DNA of 64,000 nt from the NCBI RefSeq assembly GCF_002101815.1, contig NZ_LQPM01000036.1, positions 62,001 to 126,000 of the forward strand, read 5' to 3'. The position numbers were made by a program, and so were the translations under genes. The notes below the pieces were generated by a model. That model was given only the letters and a program-made list of their open reading frames with translations, had not been told where the DNA came from and did not search any database. Below, in pieces: positions 23,776 through 32,230 of the stretch. Position 1 is the stretch's first letter; the number at the start of each line of letters is the position of its first letter. This stretch comes from Mycobacterium paraense (GTDB lineage: Bacteria > Actinomycetota > Actinomycetes > Mycobacteriales > Mycobacteriaceae).

Positions 23776-25128
23776 TTGAACGCGCCCACCGGCAATCCGG
23801 CCCGCACCCGGGACGAGGACGCGATCGGCATCCCGCCCGAGTGCCCGACCCTGGTCCCCGCGCAGCGTTACTACTCGCCGGAATTCGCCGCCCTCGAGAT
23901 CGAGCGGATGTGGCCGAAGGTGTGGCAGCTCGCCTGCATGGTCGACCACGTCGCCGAGCCGGGCGACTATTTCGAGTACCGCTGCGGCCCGTACGGGGTG
24001 CTGATCGTGCGGGGCGACGACGGGGAGCTCCGGGCATTCCAGAACGCCTGTCGCCATCGCGGTAACAGCCTGTGCGTGGGCTCGGGCTCGGGCCTTCGCG
24101 AACTCAAGTGCGGCTATCACGGCTGGACCTGGGACCTGGCGGGCACGCTCAAGCGGGTGCCCAACCGCAAGGGTTTCGGCTCACTGCGGATGTCCGACTT
24201 TCCGCTGGTCGCGGCCCTGGTCGACACCTGGGAGGGGCTCGTCTTCGTCAACCTCGACCTCGACGCGATGCCGTTGGCCGAGTACTTGGAAGCGGTGCCC
24301 GACGACATCGCCTGGTGCCACCTCAGCGACTTCCGGTGCTACGCGACGCTCACCATCGACGTCGACGCCAACTGGAAGACGATCGCCGACGGCTACAGCG
24401 AGACCTACCACATCCAGACCCTGCATCCCGAGCTGCTGCGCTGCGTCGACGACATTCATGCGCCGCAACAGATTTGGGGGCACACGGGCAAGTCCGACCA
24501 GCCCTACGGCGTGCAGAGCCCGCGCTTTGACGGCGCGCTGACCGACGAAGAGGTGTGGGACGCCTACGTCTACACCCAGGGCGCGCTCATGGGCGCCGCC
24601 GAAGGCACGCCGTTCCCCGCCGACGAGCGCCGGCCCGGGGAGACGGTCGCCGACGTGATCGCGGCGCGCACGCGCGCCTTCGCGGCCAGCCGCGGCGTGG
24701 ACCTGGACTGGGCCGACACCGACCGGGTCACCCGGCTGCACCAGTACAACGTGTTCCCCAACATGACGTTGCTGGCCAACGCGGACCACCTGACCGTCAT
24801 GTGCTCGCGCCCCGGCCCGGACCCCGATCACGGCGAGCTGGTCATGTTCCTGATGATGCGGATGGCCCCCGGCGCGCCGCACAGCAAACCCGCCGAGATG
24901 CATTCGACCGCCGGCGAGGCCGAACCGGGGCTGGTGCTCACCCAGGACATCCGCCTGCTCGCGGGCCTGCAGCGTGGCCTGCACCAGCCCGGCTTCACCC
25001 ACCTGGTGCTGTCCGGCGAGGAACGGCGCGTGATCAACACGCACCGAAACCTCGAGCGCTACTTGAATCTATCCGGGGAATCGCCGGCGACCGAGCGGAT
25101 GAGCCCCGATGAAAAGGCGCCGACGTAA
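23776..25128 (+). CDS. Rieske oxygenase alpha subunit (first copy)
   Basis: 450 residues from TTG 23776. The Rieske [2Fe-2S] site is CRH (C92, H94) and CGYHGW (C112, H115). The mononuclear iron site is in DGYSETYHIQTLHPEL (H212, H217). The enzyme would hydroxylate a ring or methyl group or N-demethylate, using electrons from a reductase encoded elsewhere. It is clearly divergent from the two closely related Rieske proteins at 26774 and 30895, having a longer C-terminal half and no small partner gene. It follows the amidohydrolase gene with a nine-base gap. Confidence 0.9.
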   Translation: MNAPTGNPARTRDEDAIGIPPECPTLVPAQRYYSPEFAALEIERMWPKVWQLACMVDHVAEPGDYFEYRCGPYGVLIVRGDDGELRAFQNACRHRGNSLCVGSGSGLRELKCGYHGWTWDLAGTLKRVPNRKGFGSLRMSDFPLVAALVDTWEGLVFVNLDLDAMPLAEYLEAVPDDIAWCHLSDFRCYATLTIDVDANWKTIADGYSETYHIQTLHPELLRCVDDIHAPQQIWGHTGKSDQPYGVQSPRFDGALTDEEVWDAYVYTQGALMGAAEGTPFPADERRPGETVADVIAARTRAFAASRGVDLDWADTDRVTRLHQYNVFPNMTLLANADHLTVMCSRPGPDPDHGELVMFLMMRMAPGAPHSKPAEMHSTAGEAEPGLVLTQDIRLLAGLQRGLHQPGFTHLVLSGEERRVINTHRNLERYLNLSGESPATERMSPDEKAPT

Positions 25129-25178
25129 TCGCTGTAGACCTCCCGAAAACGGGTATAAGCGAATTAGAATCCCGGCTT

Positions 25179-25559
25179 GTGACGAGTGCGTCCGACGCTT
25201 GGGGCTACGAACGGCGGCAACTCATGCATCAGGTACAGATGCGATGTCAAGCACTCGGCCGAAGACGCGCGCGACGGCTGTGTCACCGCTTCGAGCGGGT
25301 CGGCGTGCACACCGCTCCGGAGCGGCTGCGGCAGATCGTGGCCGGCGCCCCCGTCGCAGACGACGAAGTCACGGATGTCAATTTTGCTTTGATCGCGATG
25401 CAGTTGAACCGGGAGGCGCGCGGCGCGCGGGTCAAACGCCTGAAGCGCCAGGGCACCCGCTCGCTGATGTTCGCCGGCCTGGTTTTGGTCGTGCTGAACT
25501 TCCTGTTCTGCGTCGCCTACGTCCTGCTGAACCTGGCCCAGCAGGCCACCCCGATGTAA
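25179..25559 (+). CDS. Small single-helix membrane protein
   Basis: 126 residues from GTG 25179. The first 90 residues are Arg-rich and soluble (ALGRRRARRLCHRFERVGV, then APERLRQIVAGAP); one transmembrane helix spans about 95-118, leaving a very short C-terminus. No known domain. The gap before it holds GGGTATAAG (25149 region), a possible -10 element without a convincing -35. It converges with the TauD-type gene, seven bases apart. Confidence 0.6.
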   Translation: MTSASDAWGYERRQLMHQVQMRCQALGRRRARRLCHRFERVGVHTAPERLRQIVAGAPVADDEVTDVNFALIAMQLNREARGARVKRLKRQGTRSLMFAGLVLVVLNFLFCVAYVLLNLAQQATPM

Positions 25560-25565
25560 GAGCTG

Positions 25566-26411
25566 CTACTCGATCGGTTCGTCGCCCAGCACGGTGGTGC
25601 GCAGCATCTCCCTCGGCGAGTCGGGGTCATAGGGCGCCGCTCGGTGCAACACCCCCCGGTTGTCCCAGATGACGGTGTCACCGACCGACCAGGTGTGCCG
25701 GTAGACCTTTTCCGGGCCGGTGGCCCGATCCAGCAACGCGGCCAGCAGCGCGCGGCCCTCGTCGAGGTCCATCCCGACGATGTAGTCGGCCGAAGCGCCC
25801 AAGACCAGCGATTTGCGGCCGCTGCGGTGCGTCCACACCAGCGGATGTTCGTGCGTGCGCCGTTGCCGCCAGCGCTGCACCTGCTCCGGCGTGGGGTCGG
25901 GCGTGACGCGTCGTTGCGAGGCTTCCAGCGAATGCACGACCCGCAGCGAGCCCAGCCGGAGCTTTTCCTCGTCCGTCAATTCCTCGTAGGCGGCATAGGA
26001 ATTGGCGAATTCCGTCTCCCCGCCGCGTTCGGCGACCGCGACCGCCGACAGCAGGGTCGCCTTCTGGGGGCACTCGTCGTCGACCGGAGTGCAGCCGTCG
26101 ATGTGCCAGTCGAACGTGGCCCGCAGGTAAGCCGCCGACGAGTTCTTCGACGTGTCGAGCGTGATCGGGTAGATGCCCGCCACCGGATGGTGGCCGTCGG
26201 AGGAATGGTCCACTTCGCCCAGACGACGACAGAACTCCACCTGCGCTTCGGGCCGCAGACCGAGGCCGCGGAAGACCAGCACGCCGTTGTCTTCCAACGC
26301 TTCCATCACCGCGTCGCCGAGCTGATCGTCGGCGGCGAGCCGGTCGGCGTCGGCGCCGAGGACTTCGGCGCCCACCGACGAGGTGAGTTTGTTGACGGTA
26401 AGCAGGCTCAT
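25566..26411 (-). CDS. TauD/TfdA-type Fe(II)/2-oxoglutarate dioxygenase
   Basis: 281 residues from ATG 26411, chosen because GAAAGGAC lies upstream; an in-frame ATG at 26438 overlaps the previous stop and is possible. The facial triad is WHIDG (H103, D105) and GVLHRAAP (H256), with the 2-oxoglutarate-binding Arg in PREMLRTTV (R267 or R271). The fold hydroxylates an aliphatic or aryloxy substrate, often to release sulfite or a phenol. It is the last gene of a leftward unit that starts at 32160, so it may act on a product of the Rieske enzymes. Confidence 0.9.
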   Translation of the reverse strand: MSLLTVNKLTSSVGAEVLGADADRLAADDQLGDAVMEALEDNGVLVFRGLGLRPEAQVEFCRRLGEVDHSSDGHHPVAGIYPITLDTSKNSSAAYLRATFDWHIDGCTPVDDECPQKATLLSAVAVAERGGETEFANSYAAYEELTDEEKLRLGSLRVVHSLEASQRRVTPDPTPEQVQRWRQRRTHEHPLVWTHRSGRKSLVLGASADYIVGMDLDEGRALLAALLDRATGPEKVYRHTWSVGDTVIWDNRGVLHRAAPYDPDSPREMLRTTVLGDEPIE

Positions 26412-26434
26412 CGCCCGTCCTTTCTGAAGGGAAG

Positions 26435-26770
26435 TCATGGCACCGGTTCACCGACCCGATCGAGGACGGCGTCGGCGGAGTCGGTGGGCTTGGCCTGGCC
26501 GAAGATTTCGACCGCCATCGCGACCATCACCAGCGAGTAGATGAGCTGCAGCAGGTGCGTCGCGTCGTCGGGGATGTCATCGAGTGGAAACTTGTCGCAG
26601 TAGTCGATCGCCTCTTCCAGCCGGGGGAAGAAGGCGTCGTAGAACTCGCGCATCTCGGGCAGGCTGCTGGCCATCCGCTGATTCCAACGCTCGGCTTCGG
26701 TTGGCAGACACCAGGTTCGGGCGAAGTGCTCCAGCTCGGCGAACGCGCTCGGCAACAGGGCCTCGGTCAT
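26435..26770 (-). CDS. Small helical protein, Rieske partner (copy A)
   Basis: 111 residues, ATG 26770, three bases after the Rieske stop at 26774. No known domain. It is a clear paralogue of the protein at 30563-30892: both have WCLPTExER, FYDAxxPRxEEAIxYCDKFPLDD and a C-terminal xxEPVP, with two shared cysteines. The sequence is predicted all-helical, with a hydrophobic helix at about 73-92 (LLQLIYSLVMVAMAVEIF). Occurring twice directly behind a Rieske gene, it is probably a dedicated structural or small subunit, although classical beta subunits of ring hydroxylases are about 180 residues and of NTF2 fold, which this is not. Confidence 0.7.
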   Translation of the reverse strand: MTEALLPSAFAELEHFARTWCLPTEAERWNQRMASSLPEMREFYDAFFPRLEEAIDYCDKFPLDDIPDDATHLLQLIYSLVMVAMAVEIFGQAKPTDSADAVLDRVGEPVP

Positions 26771-26773
26771 CGT

Positions 26774-28036
26774 CTACACCCCCGCCGGTTGCGCTTCGCG
26801 TTGATATTGCTCGACCCAGTCGACGACCTCTTTGTGCAAGTGCCGCACCAGGATTTCCTGGTCGCTCAGCGGAAATTCGTCGACGATTCCGGTTTCGAGC
26901 GCCGCCTGAGTGCCGCCGAGCATGCCGGCGTCCTGGAGCGCGAACTCCTTGAGCACCACCGCGGCCACCTCGTGTTCGATGCGTTCGCGCACGGTGCGCG
27001 CCGGATGGAAGGCGGTGTAGGCCTCGAAGCGGTGCGTGTTGTGCGAGGTCGGCCAGTACCGGTACAGCAGATACCAGCCGCCGTAGATGAGGATCTCCAG
27101 GTTGGGGAAGATCTGGAAATTGCTGATGCCCCACGGCTCGATGCCGCCCGGGTTCAGGCCGGCGGGGAGTTCGCCGATGTCGGGGGTCCGCCACGGCCCG
27201 ACGAGCCCGCTGCGGGTGGCCCGTTCGATCGGGTACATGTATTCCGGTGCCATCAGCCAACGGCGCGTGCCCGCGGTGGAGACCACCCGGTGCGGCCCGT
27301 CGATCTGGAAGTGCGCGCACTCGAATCCGGCGTTGGGATCGCGCACCGCGGAGGGGACCTGTTGGGGATGCAGCGACGGCACGTGGTAGTACTCCTGGAA
27401 CGCATCGGCGAAGATCTTCCAGTTGCTGTTGTTGTGCGCCACAAAGTCATAGCGCTCGGTGAGCTTGCCGAACGGGTAGGCGTCGAGGCCGGTGACCATA
27501 GGGCCCAGGAACTCGCGCAAGCTCTGCCGCGGCTCCTCCGCGAAGTTGACGAAGACGAAGCCGTTCCACACGTCGCAGTGCACCGGGCGCAGCCCGTAGT
27601 CGGCGGTGTCGAGGTCGAAGAACTCCGGCGCTTGCTGCACATAGGTCAGCGCGCCCTCGAGGTCGTAGCGCCAGCCGTGGTATTTGCAGGTGAACTGGCG
27701 GCACACGCCCCTGGCTTCCTCGCGCGGAAAGTCGTTCCACACCAACTTGTTACCGCGGTGGCGGCAGACGTTGTGAAACGCGCGGATCGTCTCGTCCTTG
27801 CCCTTGACGACGACGATCGACGCGCGCGCGGCCTCGATCTCCCTGGTGAGATAGCTGCCCACCCGAGGCAGCTCTTCGACGCGGGCAACGTTGAGCCAGG
27901 CGCGTTTGAAGATCGCCTCGCGCTCGAGCTCGTAGAACTCCGGCGACGTCGAGTCCCGGAACGAGATCGGTCCGGTACCCAGTTGCGGGTAGTGCTCGGT
28001 CCAGCTGCCCTCCGCCGGCTTAGGCCAACGACCCAT
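26774..28036 (-). CDS. Rieske oxygenase alpha subunit (module A)
   Basis: 420 residues from ATG 28036 (GTG 28039 adjoins it). Rieske site CRHRGNKLVWN (C91, H93) and CKYHGWRYD (C117, H120). Mononuclear iron site in DAFQEYYHVPSLHPQQ (H218, H223). It is in the same register, residue for residue, as the paralogue at 30895, from SWTxHYPxLGTGP at the N-terminus onward, so the two arose by duplication. It probably hydroxylates a cyclic substrate. The small partner gene follows after three bases. The ferredoxin and reductase that would feed it electrons are not encoded beside it. Confidence 0.9.
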   Translation of the reverse strand: MGRWPKPAEGSWTEHYPQLGTGPISFRDSTSPEFYELEREAIFKRAWLNVARVEELPRVGSYLTREIEAARASIVVVKGKDETIRAFHNVCRHRGNKLVWNDFPREEARGVCRQFTCKYHGWRYDLEGALTYVQQAPEFFDLDTADYGLRPVHCDVWNGFVFVNFAEEPRQSLREFLGPMVTGLDAYPFGKLTERYDFVAHNNSNWKIFADAFQEYYHVPSLHPQQVPSAVRDPNAGFECAHFQIDGPHRVVSTAGTRRWLMAPEYMYPIERATRSGLVGPWRTPDIGELPAGLNPGGIEPWGISNFQIFPNLEILIYGGWYLLYRYWPTSHNTHRFEAYTAFHPARTVRERIEHEVAAVVLKEFALQDAGMLGGTQAALETGIVDEFPLSDQEILVRHLHKEVVDWVEQYQREAQPAGV

Positions 28037-28074
28037 CACAACCCGCCTCTCTCGAAATCATTTGTGCGGCCCGC

Positions 28075-28818
28075 TCACATCACGCCCCCACCGTTGACGC
28101 CGAGCACCTGACCGGTGATGAAGCCGGCCTGCTCGGAGCACAGAAATCCGACCGCGGCGGCGATGTCGTCCCCGGTGCCCAGGCGTCCCACCGGGATCTG
28201 GCTGGCGATCTCCTCGTTGGATTTCAGATGGCCCTGCGCCTGCGACTGCTGTTGCATCGGCGTCTCGATGCCCGACGGGGGGATGTTGTTGACGGTGATG
28301 CCCAGCGGGGCGTATTCGCGCGCCAGCGATTTGGTGAGGGTGATCACCGCTCCCTTGGAGGCCGCGTAGTGGGCCATCCGCGGGGAGCCGCGTTGGGCGC
28401 TCGACGACGAAATCATCACGATGCGGCCCCAGTTCGCGGCGATCATGTCCGGAAGCGCGACCTGGCAGCAATGGAACGTGCCGGTCAGGTTGACCTCGAT
28501 GATCCGCGCCCAGTACTCGGGCGTGATGTCCAGGAACGGCGCGAAGCCGACCATTCCGGCGCTCGTCACCAGGATGGTCACCGGTCCCAGCTCGCTGCGC
28601 ACCTTGGCGAAGGCCTCCTCCACCGCCGGCCGGTTGGTGACGTCGGCCACCACACCGAGCGCCTCCACTCCGTCGGCGCGGAGCTCCTCGCAAACCCGTT
28701 GCGCCGCTTCACCGTTGACGTCGAGCACCGCCACCTTGTGTCCACGCCGGCCAAGTTCGTGGCAGGTCGCCTCGCCCATGCCTGACGCGCCGCCGGTCAC
28801 CACCGCCACCCGTGTCAT
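28075..28818 (-). CDS. Short-chain dehydrogenase/reductase
   Basis: 247 residues. TGGASGMG (8-15) is the nucleotide-binding motif, Asp33 region (VLDV) favours NAD, NVNxT-like VNLTG is present, and the catalytic residues are S138, Y151 and K155 (YAASKGA). The C-terminal VNGGGVM matches the classical FabG-like ending. It probably oxidises a hydroxyl or dihydrodiol formed by the Rieske enzymes in the same operon, or reduces a ketone. It lies between the MarR and module-A Rieske genes on the same strand. Confidence 0.9.
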   Translation of the reverse strand: MTRVAVVTGGASGMGEATCHELGRRGHKVAVLDVNGEAAQRVCEELRADGVEALGVVADVTNRPAVEEAFAKVRSELGPVTILVTSAGMVGFAPFLDITPEYWARIIEVNLTGTFHCCQVALPDMIAANWGRIVMISSSSAQRGSPRMAHYAASKGAVITLTKSLAREYAPLGITVNNIPPSGIETPMQQQSQAQGHLKSNEEIASQIPVGRLGTGDDIAAAVGFLCSEQAGFITGQVLGVNGGGVM

Positions 28819-28855
28819 CGCGTGTGCCTCATTACTGACCGTCCTCGGTTGTTGA

Positions 28856-29320
28856 TCATTCGAAATCTGATGCGTCGGAATGCTCGCTGAACAGCGCGTG
28901 GCCGGTGCCCTTTTCGACGACGCGGGCCAGCAGGTCGTGCAGCAGCTGCTGCTCGCCGCTGGAGAGCACGCCGAACACCCTTTCGTGGGCCGCTATCGCA
29001 TCGGACAGGACGGCTGCGGTCACCGCCCGGCCCTCATCGGTGAGGTACGACTGCATGATTCGCCCGTGCTGGGGATCCTTCTTGCGCTCCACCAGGCCGC
29101 GCCGCTCCAGCGCCGCCAGCGCGAGCTGGGCGCCCTGCGGGCTGATCAACAACCGCCGGGCGAGCTCGGCGCCGGACAGTCCGGGTTCGTTCGCGAGCTG
29201 ACGCATCAGGCCGATCTGGGCGGTCGTCACACCGTGGCCGCTGATCGCCTCGTTCACGGTCGTCAGCGAGAAATGGAACGCCTGCTTGAGCAGCCACAGG
29301 ATGTTGTCAGTGAGTTCCAT
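28856..29320 (-). CDS. MarR family regulator of the oxygenase operon
   Basis: 154 residues from ATG 29320, which overlaps the end of the amidohydrolase gene by 14 bases. A winged helix is seen: LSGAELARRLLISPQGAQLA as the recognition segment and GLVERKKDPQHGRIMQSYLT as the wing. MarR proteins in such clusters sense aromatic ligands or CoA esters and repress transcription. A candidate target is the divergent promoter region 32161-32230. Encoded inside the operon it would control, it would give autoregulation. Confidence 0.87.
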   Translation of the reverse strand: MELTDNILWLLKQAFHFSLTTVNEAISGHGVTTAQIGLMRQLANEPGLSGAELARRLLISPQGAQLALAALERRGLVERKKDPQHGRIMQSYLTDEGRAVTAAVLSDAIAAHERVFGVLSSGEQQLLHDLLARVVEKGTGHALFSEHSDASDFE

Positions 29321-30566
29321 CTTGGTCTCTCGAACGGTAGACGCGGCCACCCTTCATCACGAACCGCACGTCCAGGGTGGTCGCGATGTCGCGGGAGGGA
29401 TCCCCGGGGACCGCAATGACATCGGCGAGATAGCCGGGCGCGAGGCGGCCCAGCTCGTGATCGGCCTCGATCAGCTCGGCGCTGACCACCGTCGCCGCCC
29501 GGATCGCCTCCATGGGACTCATGCCCCGCTCGACGAGCGCGCACAGCTCCTTGGCGTTCTGCCCGTGCGGGATCGCGGGCGCGTCGGTGCCGCAGGCGAT
29601 GCGCACGCCGGCGGCAATCGCCTTGGGCAACATCGACTTCGCCCGCGGAAACACCTCGTCGGCCTTCTTGCGCAATTCGGGCGCGATCCGGTCCACGGCC
29701 ATCGCGTCGGTCAGATACGTCGTCGACACCAGGAACGTCCCGTGGTCGACCATCATCTGGATCGTCTCGTCGGTGGCCAGGAAGCCGTGTTCGATGCAGT
29801 CGATGCCCGCCTTGATGCAGGCGCGGATGGCGCTGTCGCCCACCGCGTGTGCGGCCACACGGACGCCGGCGCGATGGGCCTCGTCGGCGATCGCCGCGAA
29901 CTCCTCGTCCGAATACTGCTGGGCGCCGGGCGCGGTGCTGTGTGACATCACGCCGCCGGAGGCCGAGACCTTGATCAGCTTGGCGCCGTGGCGGATTTGA
30001 TAGCGCACGCACGCGCGGACATCGGGCACGCCGTTGGCGATCCCCTCGGCCACGCTCAGCGGCATGATGCCCGGCGCCAGCCGCTGAAAGACGGTCGGGT
30101 CCAGGTGCCCACCGTAGGGCGTCACGGCGTGGCCGGCCGGAACGATCCGCGGACCGGTGTGCCAACCCTGATCGATGGCCCGCTGCAGCGCCACGTCCAG
30201 CAGGTAGCCCCCGGTCTTGACCATCAGGCCGAGGTTGCGCACGGTGGTGAACCCCGCCTCGAGGGTGGTGCGCGCGTTCACCGCACCGCGCAGGGTGCGG
30301 TATGCCGGGTCGTCCTGCACTCCGTGCATGGGGTTGGGCAGGCCCTCCGGGCCCCCGGGTCCGCCGATGAGCAGGTTGAGCTCCATGTCCATCAGGCCCG
30401 GCAGCAGTGTGACGTCGCCCAGGTCGATGTGCGTTGCCGAATCGGGCGGGGGCTCAACGGGGTTCACGGCGCTGATGCGATCGCCCTCGATGACCAGGAC
30501 GGCCGGAGAGCGGACCTGACCCGCCTCGACGTCCACCCAGCGCGAGGCCCGCACGACGGTGGTCAT
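29307..30566 (-). CDS. Amidohydrolase-family protein lacking the HxH metal motif
   Basis: 419 residues from ATG 30566, overlapping the stop of the small protein in an ATGA. The fold is that of prolidase/imidazolonepropionase-type amidohydrolases: N-terminal beta domain, LLPGLMDMELNLLIGG, KLIKVSASGG (bridging Lys199), RVAAHAVG (H240), DCIEHGF (H260) and ACGTDAPAI (D328). The first metal motif, normally DxHxH after PGL, reads DMELN, so both histidines are replaced by E62 and N64. The other ligands are kept. Either one metal site survives with altered ligands, or the substrate site has changed. It lies between the module-B small protein and MarR. Confidence 0.85.
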   Translation of the reverse strand: MTTVVRASRWVDVEAGQVRSPAVLVIEGDRISAVNPVEPPPDSATHIDLGDVTLLPGLMDMELNLLIGGPGGPEGLPNPMHGVQDDPAYRTLRGAVNARTTLEAGFTTVRNLGLMVKTGGYLLDVALQRAIDQGWHTGPRIVPAGHAVTPYGGHLDPTVFQRLAPGIMPLSVAEGIANGVPDVRACVRYQIRHGAKLIKVSASGGVMSHSTAPGAQQYSDEEFAAIADEAHRAGVRVAAHAVGDSAIRACIKAGIDCIEHGFLATDETIQMMVDHGTFLVSTTYLTDAMAVDRIAPELRKKADEVFPRAKSMLPKAIAAGVRIACGTDAPAIPHGQNAKELCALVERGMSPMEAIRAATVVSAELIEADHELGRLAPGYLADVIAVPGDPSRDIATTLDVRFVMKGGRVYRSRDQDGTH

Positions 30567-30892
30567 GGCACCGGTTCGGAGACGCAGTCCAGGCTGGAGG
30601 CACCCGAGTCGGGAACCCGCGGCTGTTTCCAGCACTCGACGGGGAAGGACACCATGATCATCGAATACAGCAGATGCATCAGGTTGGTGACGTCTTCGGG
30701 AAGGTCGTCGAGCGGAAACTTGTCGCAGTACGCGATCGCTTCCTCGGCCCGCGGCGTGATCGCGTCGTAGAACGCCTGCATCGCGGCCATCGAGCTGGTC
30801 AGCCTCTTGCGATAGCGCTCCTGCTCGGTCGGGAGGCACCAGTCGGAGAACGGCTCCAGGTCGGCGAATTCCGTTGGTAGCTTGGCGGTCAC
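30563..30892 (-). CDS. Small helical protein, Rieske partner (copy B)
   Basis: 109 residues from GTG 30892, two bases after the Rieske stop; this start matches the N-terminus of its 111-residue paralogue (copy A at 26435-26770) better than a longer frame to 30934. It shares WCLPTExER, FYDA, EEAIAYCDKFPLDDLP and the SEPVP ending. A hydrophobic helix spans about 71-90 (LMHLLYSMIMVSFPVECW). Its stop overlaps the amidohydrolase start in an ATGA. Function unknown; position behind a second Rieske gene argues for a conserved partnership. Confidence 0.7.
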   Translation of the reverse strand: MTAKLPTEFADLEPFSDWCLPTEQERYRKRLTSSMAAMQAFYDAITPRAEEAIAYCDKFPLDDLPEDVTNLMHLLYSMIMVSFPVECWKQPRVPDSGASSLDCVSEPVP

Positions 30893-30894
30893 GG

Positions 30895-32160
30895 CTACAC
30901 CCCCACACCGCTGCTCTGGTAGTCGGCGATCCACGCGGCGGTCTCCTTATGGAGGTGGCGCAACAGGATCTCTTGGTCGTTGAGCAGGAATTCGCGCACC
31001 GCACCCGACTCGATCATGGACTGGGTGGCTTCCAGCGTATTGGCGTCCTGCAGCCCGTACTCCTTGAACGTCACCGCCGCGAGTTCCTGGGCGACGCGTT
31101 CGCGGGGGGTGCGCGGTGCGGGGAAATACAGGGTTCCTTCGAACACGTGGGTGTTGTAGGACGTCGGCCAGTAGTGGTAGGTCAGGTACCAACCCTGGCC
31201 CCAGAACAGGATGACGAAGTTGGGGAACAACTGAAACGAGTCCAGTCCCCACGGGTCGCACCCTGCCGGGTTGATGCCCCGGGGCATTTCGCCGAGATCG
31301 GGCTTGTCCCAGGGCCCGAACAGCCCGCTCTGGCAGATGTCCTCGATGGGCTTGCGCATGTCGGGATCCATTTCCCAGGCCCGTACACCCGACGTGCTGA
31401 CCAGTCGGTGCGGGCCGTCGATGCGGTAGTGCGGCGCCTCGAAACCTGCTTCCGCCGCGGCCTTCGAGTACTTGCTCGGCGACTGGCTCGCATGCAGCAC
31501 GGGTGCGTGGTAGAACTCCTGGAACGCGTCCATGTAGAGCTTCCAGTTGGCATTTACCTCCGAGCGGTAGCACCGCCGCGAGGTCAACCGCCCGAACGGA
31601 TATCCCTCCAGATCGGTGATCATCGGCCCCAGGAATTCCCGCAGCGACTGTTCGGGTTCCTGGGCGAAGTTGACGAAGATGAATCCTTCCCACACGTCGC
31701 AGTGCACCGGCACCAGCCCGTAGCGGTCCTTGTCGAGGTCGAAGAACTCACCCTCCTGCTGCACATAGGTGAGCTTGCCGTCCAGGTCGTAGCGCCACGC
31801 GTGGTACTTGCAGGTGAATTGGCGGCACACACCGCTGGTTTCTTCCAGCGGCATGTCGTTCCATACCAGCTTGTTGCCCCGGTGCCGGCAGATGTTGTGG
31901 AACGCGTTGATGTCGCCCGCGGTGTTGCGGACCACGATGATCGACGTGTTGGCGACCTTGAGTTCCTTGGTGAAGTAGCTTCCCTTGCGCGGAATGCGTT
32001 CCACCCGGCCAACATTCAGCCACGCGCGCTTGAAGATCGCGGCGCGCTCGAGTTCGTAGACCTGTGGGTTGACGCAATCCTCATAGGAAACCGGTCCGGT
32101 CCCGAGTTCCGGGTAATGCTGGGTCCAGCTGCCTTCGGGCGGCTTGGGGAAGCGGGCCAT
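30895..32160 (-). CDS. Rieske oxygenase alpha subunit (module B)
   Basis: 421 residues from ATG 32160. Rieske ligands C91/H93 (CRHRGNKLVWND) and C117/H120 (CKYHAWRYD); iron ligands H218 and H223 in DAFQEFYHAPVLHASQ. The usual Gly after CxxH is Ala here (CKYHAW). It is a close paralogue of module A, differing most in the substrate-pocket region 193-235 (SRRCYRSEVNANWKLYMDAF against ERYDFVAHNNSNWKIFADAF), suggesting a different or sequential substrate. It is the first gene of an eight-gene leftward unit ending at 25566. The aldehyde dehydrogenase gene diverges 70 bp away. Confidence 0.9.
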   Translation of the reverse strand: MARFPKPPEGSWTQHYPELGTGPVSYEDCVNPQVYELERAAIFKRAWLNVGRVERIPRKGSYFTKELKVANTSIIVVRNTAGDINAFHNICRHRGNKLVWNDMPLEETSGVCRQFTCKYHAWRYDLDGKLTYVQQEGEFFDLDKDRYGLVPVHCDVWEGFIFVNFAQEPEQSLREFLGPMITDLEGYPFGRLTSRRCYRSEVNANWKLYMDAFQEFYHAPVLHASQSPSKYSKAAAEAGFEAPHYRIDGPHRLVSTSGVRAWEMDPDMRKPIEDICQSGLFGPWDKPDLGEMPRGINPAGCDPWGLDSFQLFPNFVILFWGQGWYLTYHYWPTSYNTHVFEGTLYFPAPRTPRERVAQELAAVTFKEYGLQDANTLEATQSMIESGAVREFLLNDQEILLRHLHKETAAWIADYQSSGVGV

Positions 32161-32230
32161 GTCTGCCGACCGTATATGCTCGACACCACAATCGCAAGTA
32201 GTTGATATTGGCGGTCGAAGGAGGAGCTGC
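32161..32230. promoter_or_regulatory. Divergent promoter region of oxygenase operon and aldehyde dehydrogenase
   Basis: Only 70 bp separate the divergent starts, so both promoters overlap here. CAAGTAGTTGATATTG (32197-32212) is a weak inverted repeat of CAA...TTG type that could be the MarR site. CGTATATGC (32169-32177) may be the leftward -10 region. AAGGAGGAG near 32218-32226 is the ribosome site of the rightward gene. Confidence 0.4.

Noticed and set aside
25566..26411. TauD gene as taurine dioxygenase
   Set aside because: The triad is conserved but nothing around it concerns sulfonates; only the general family is supported.
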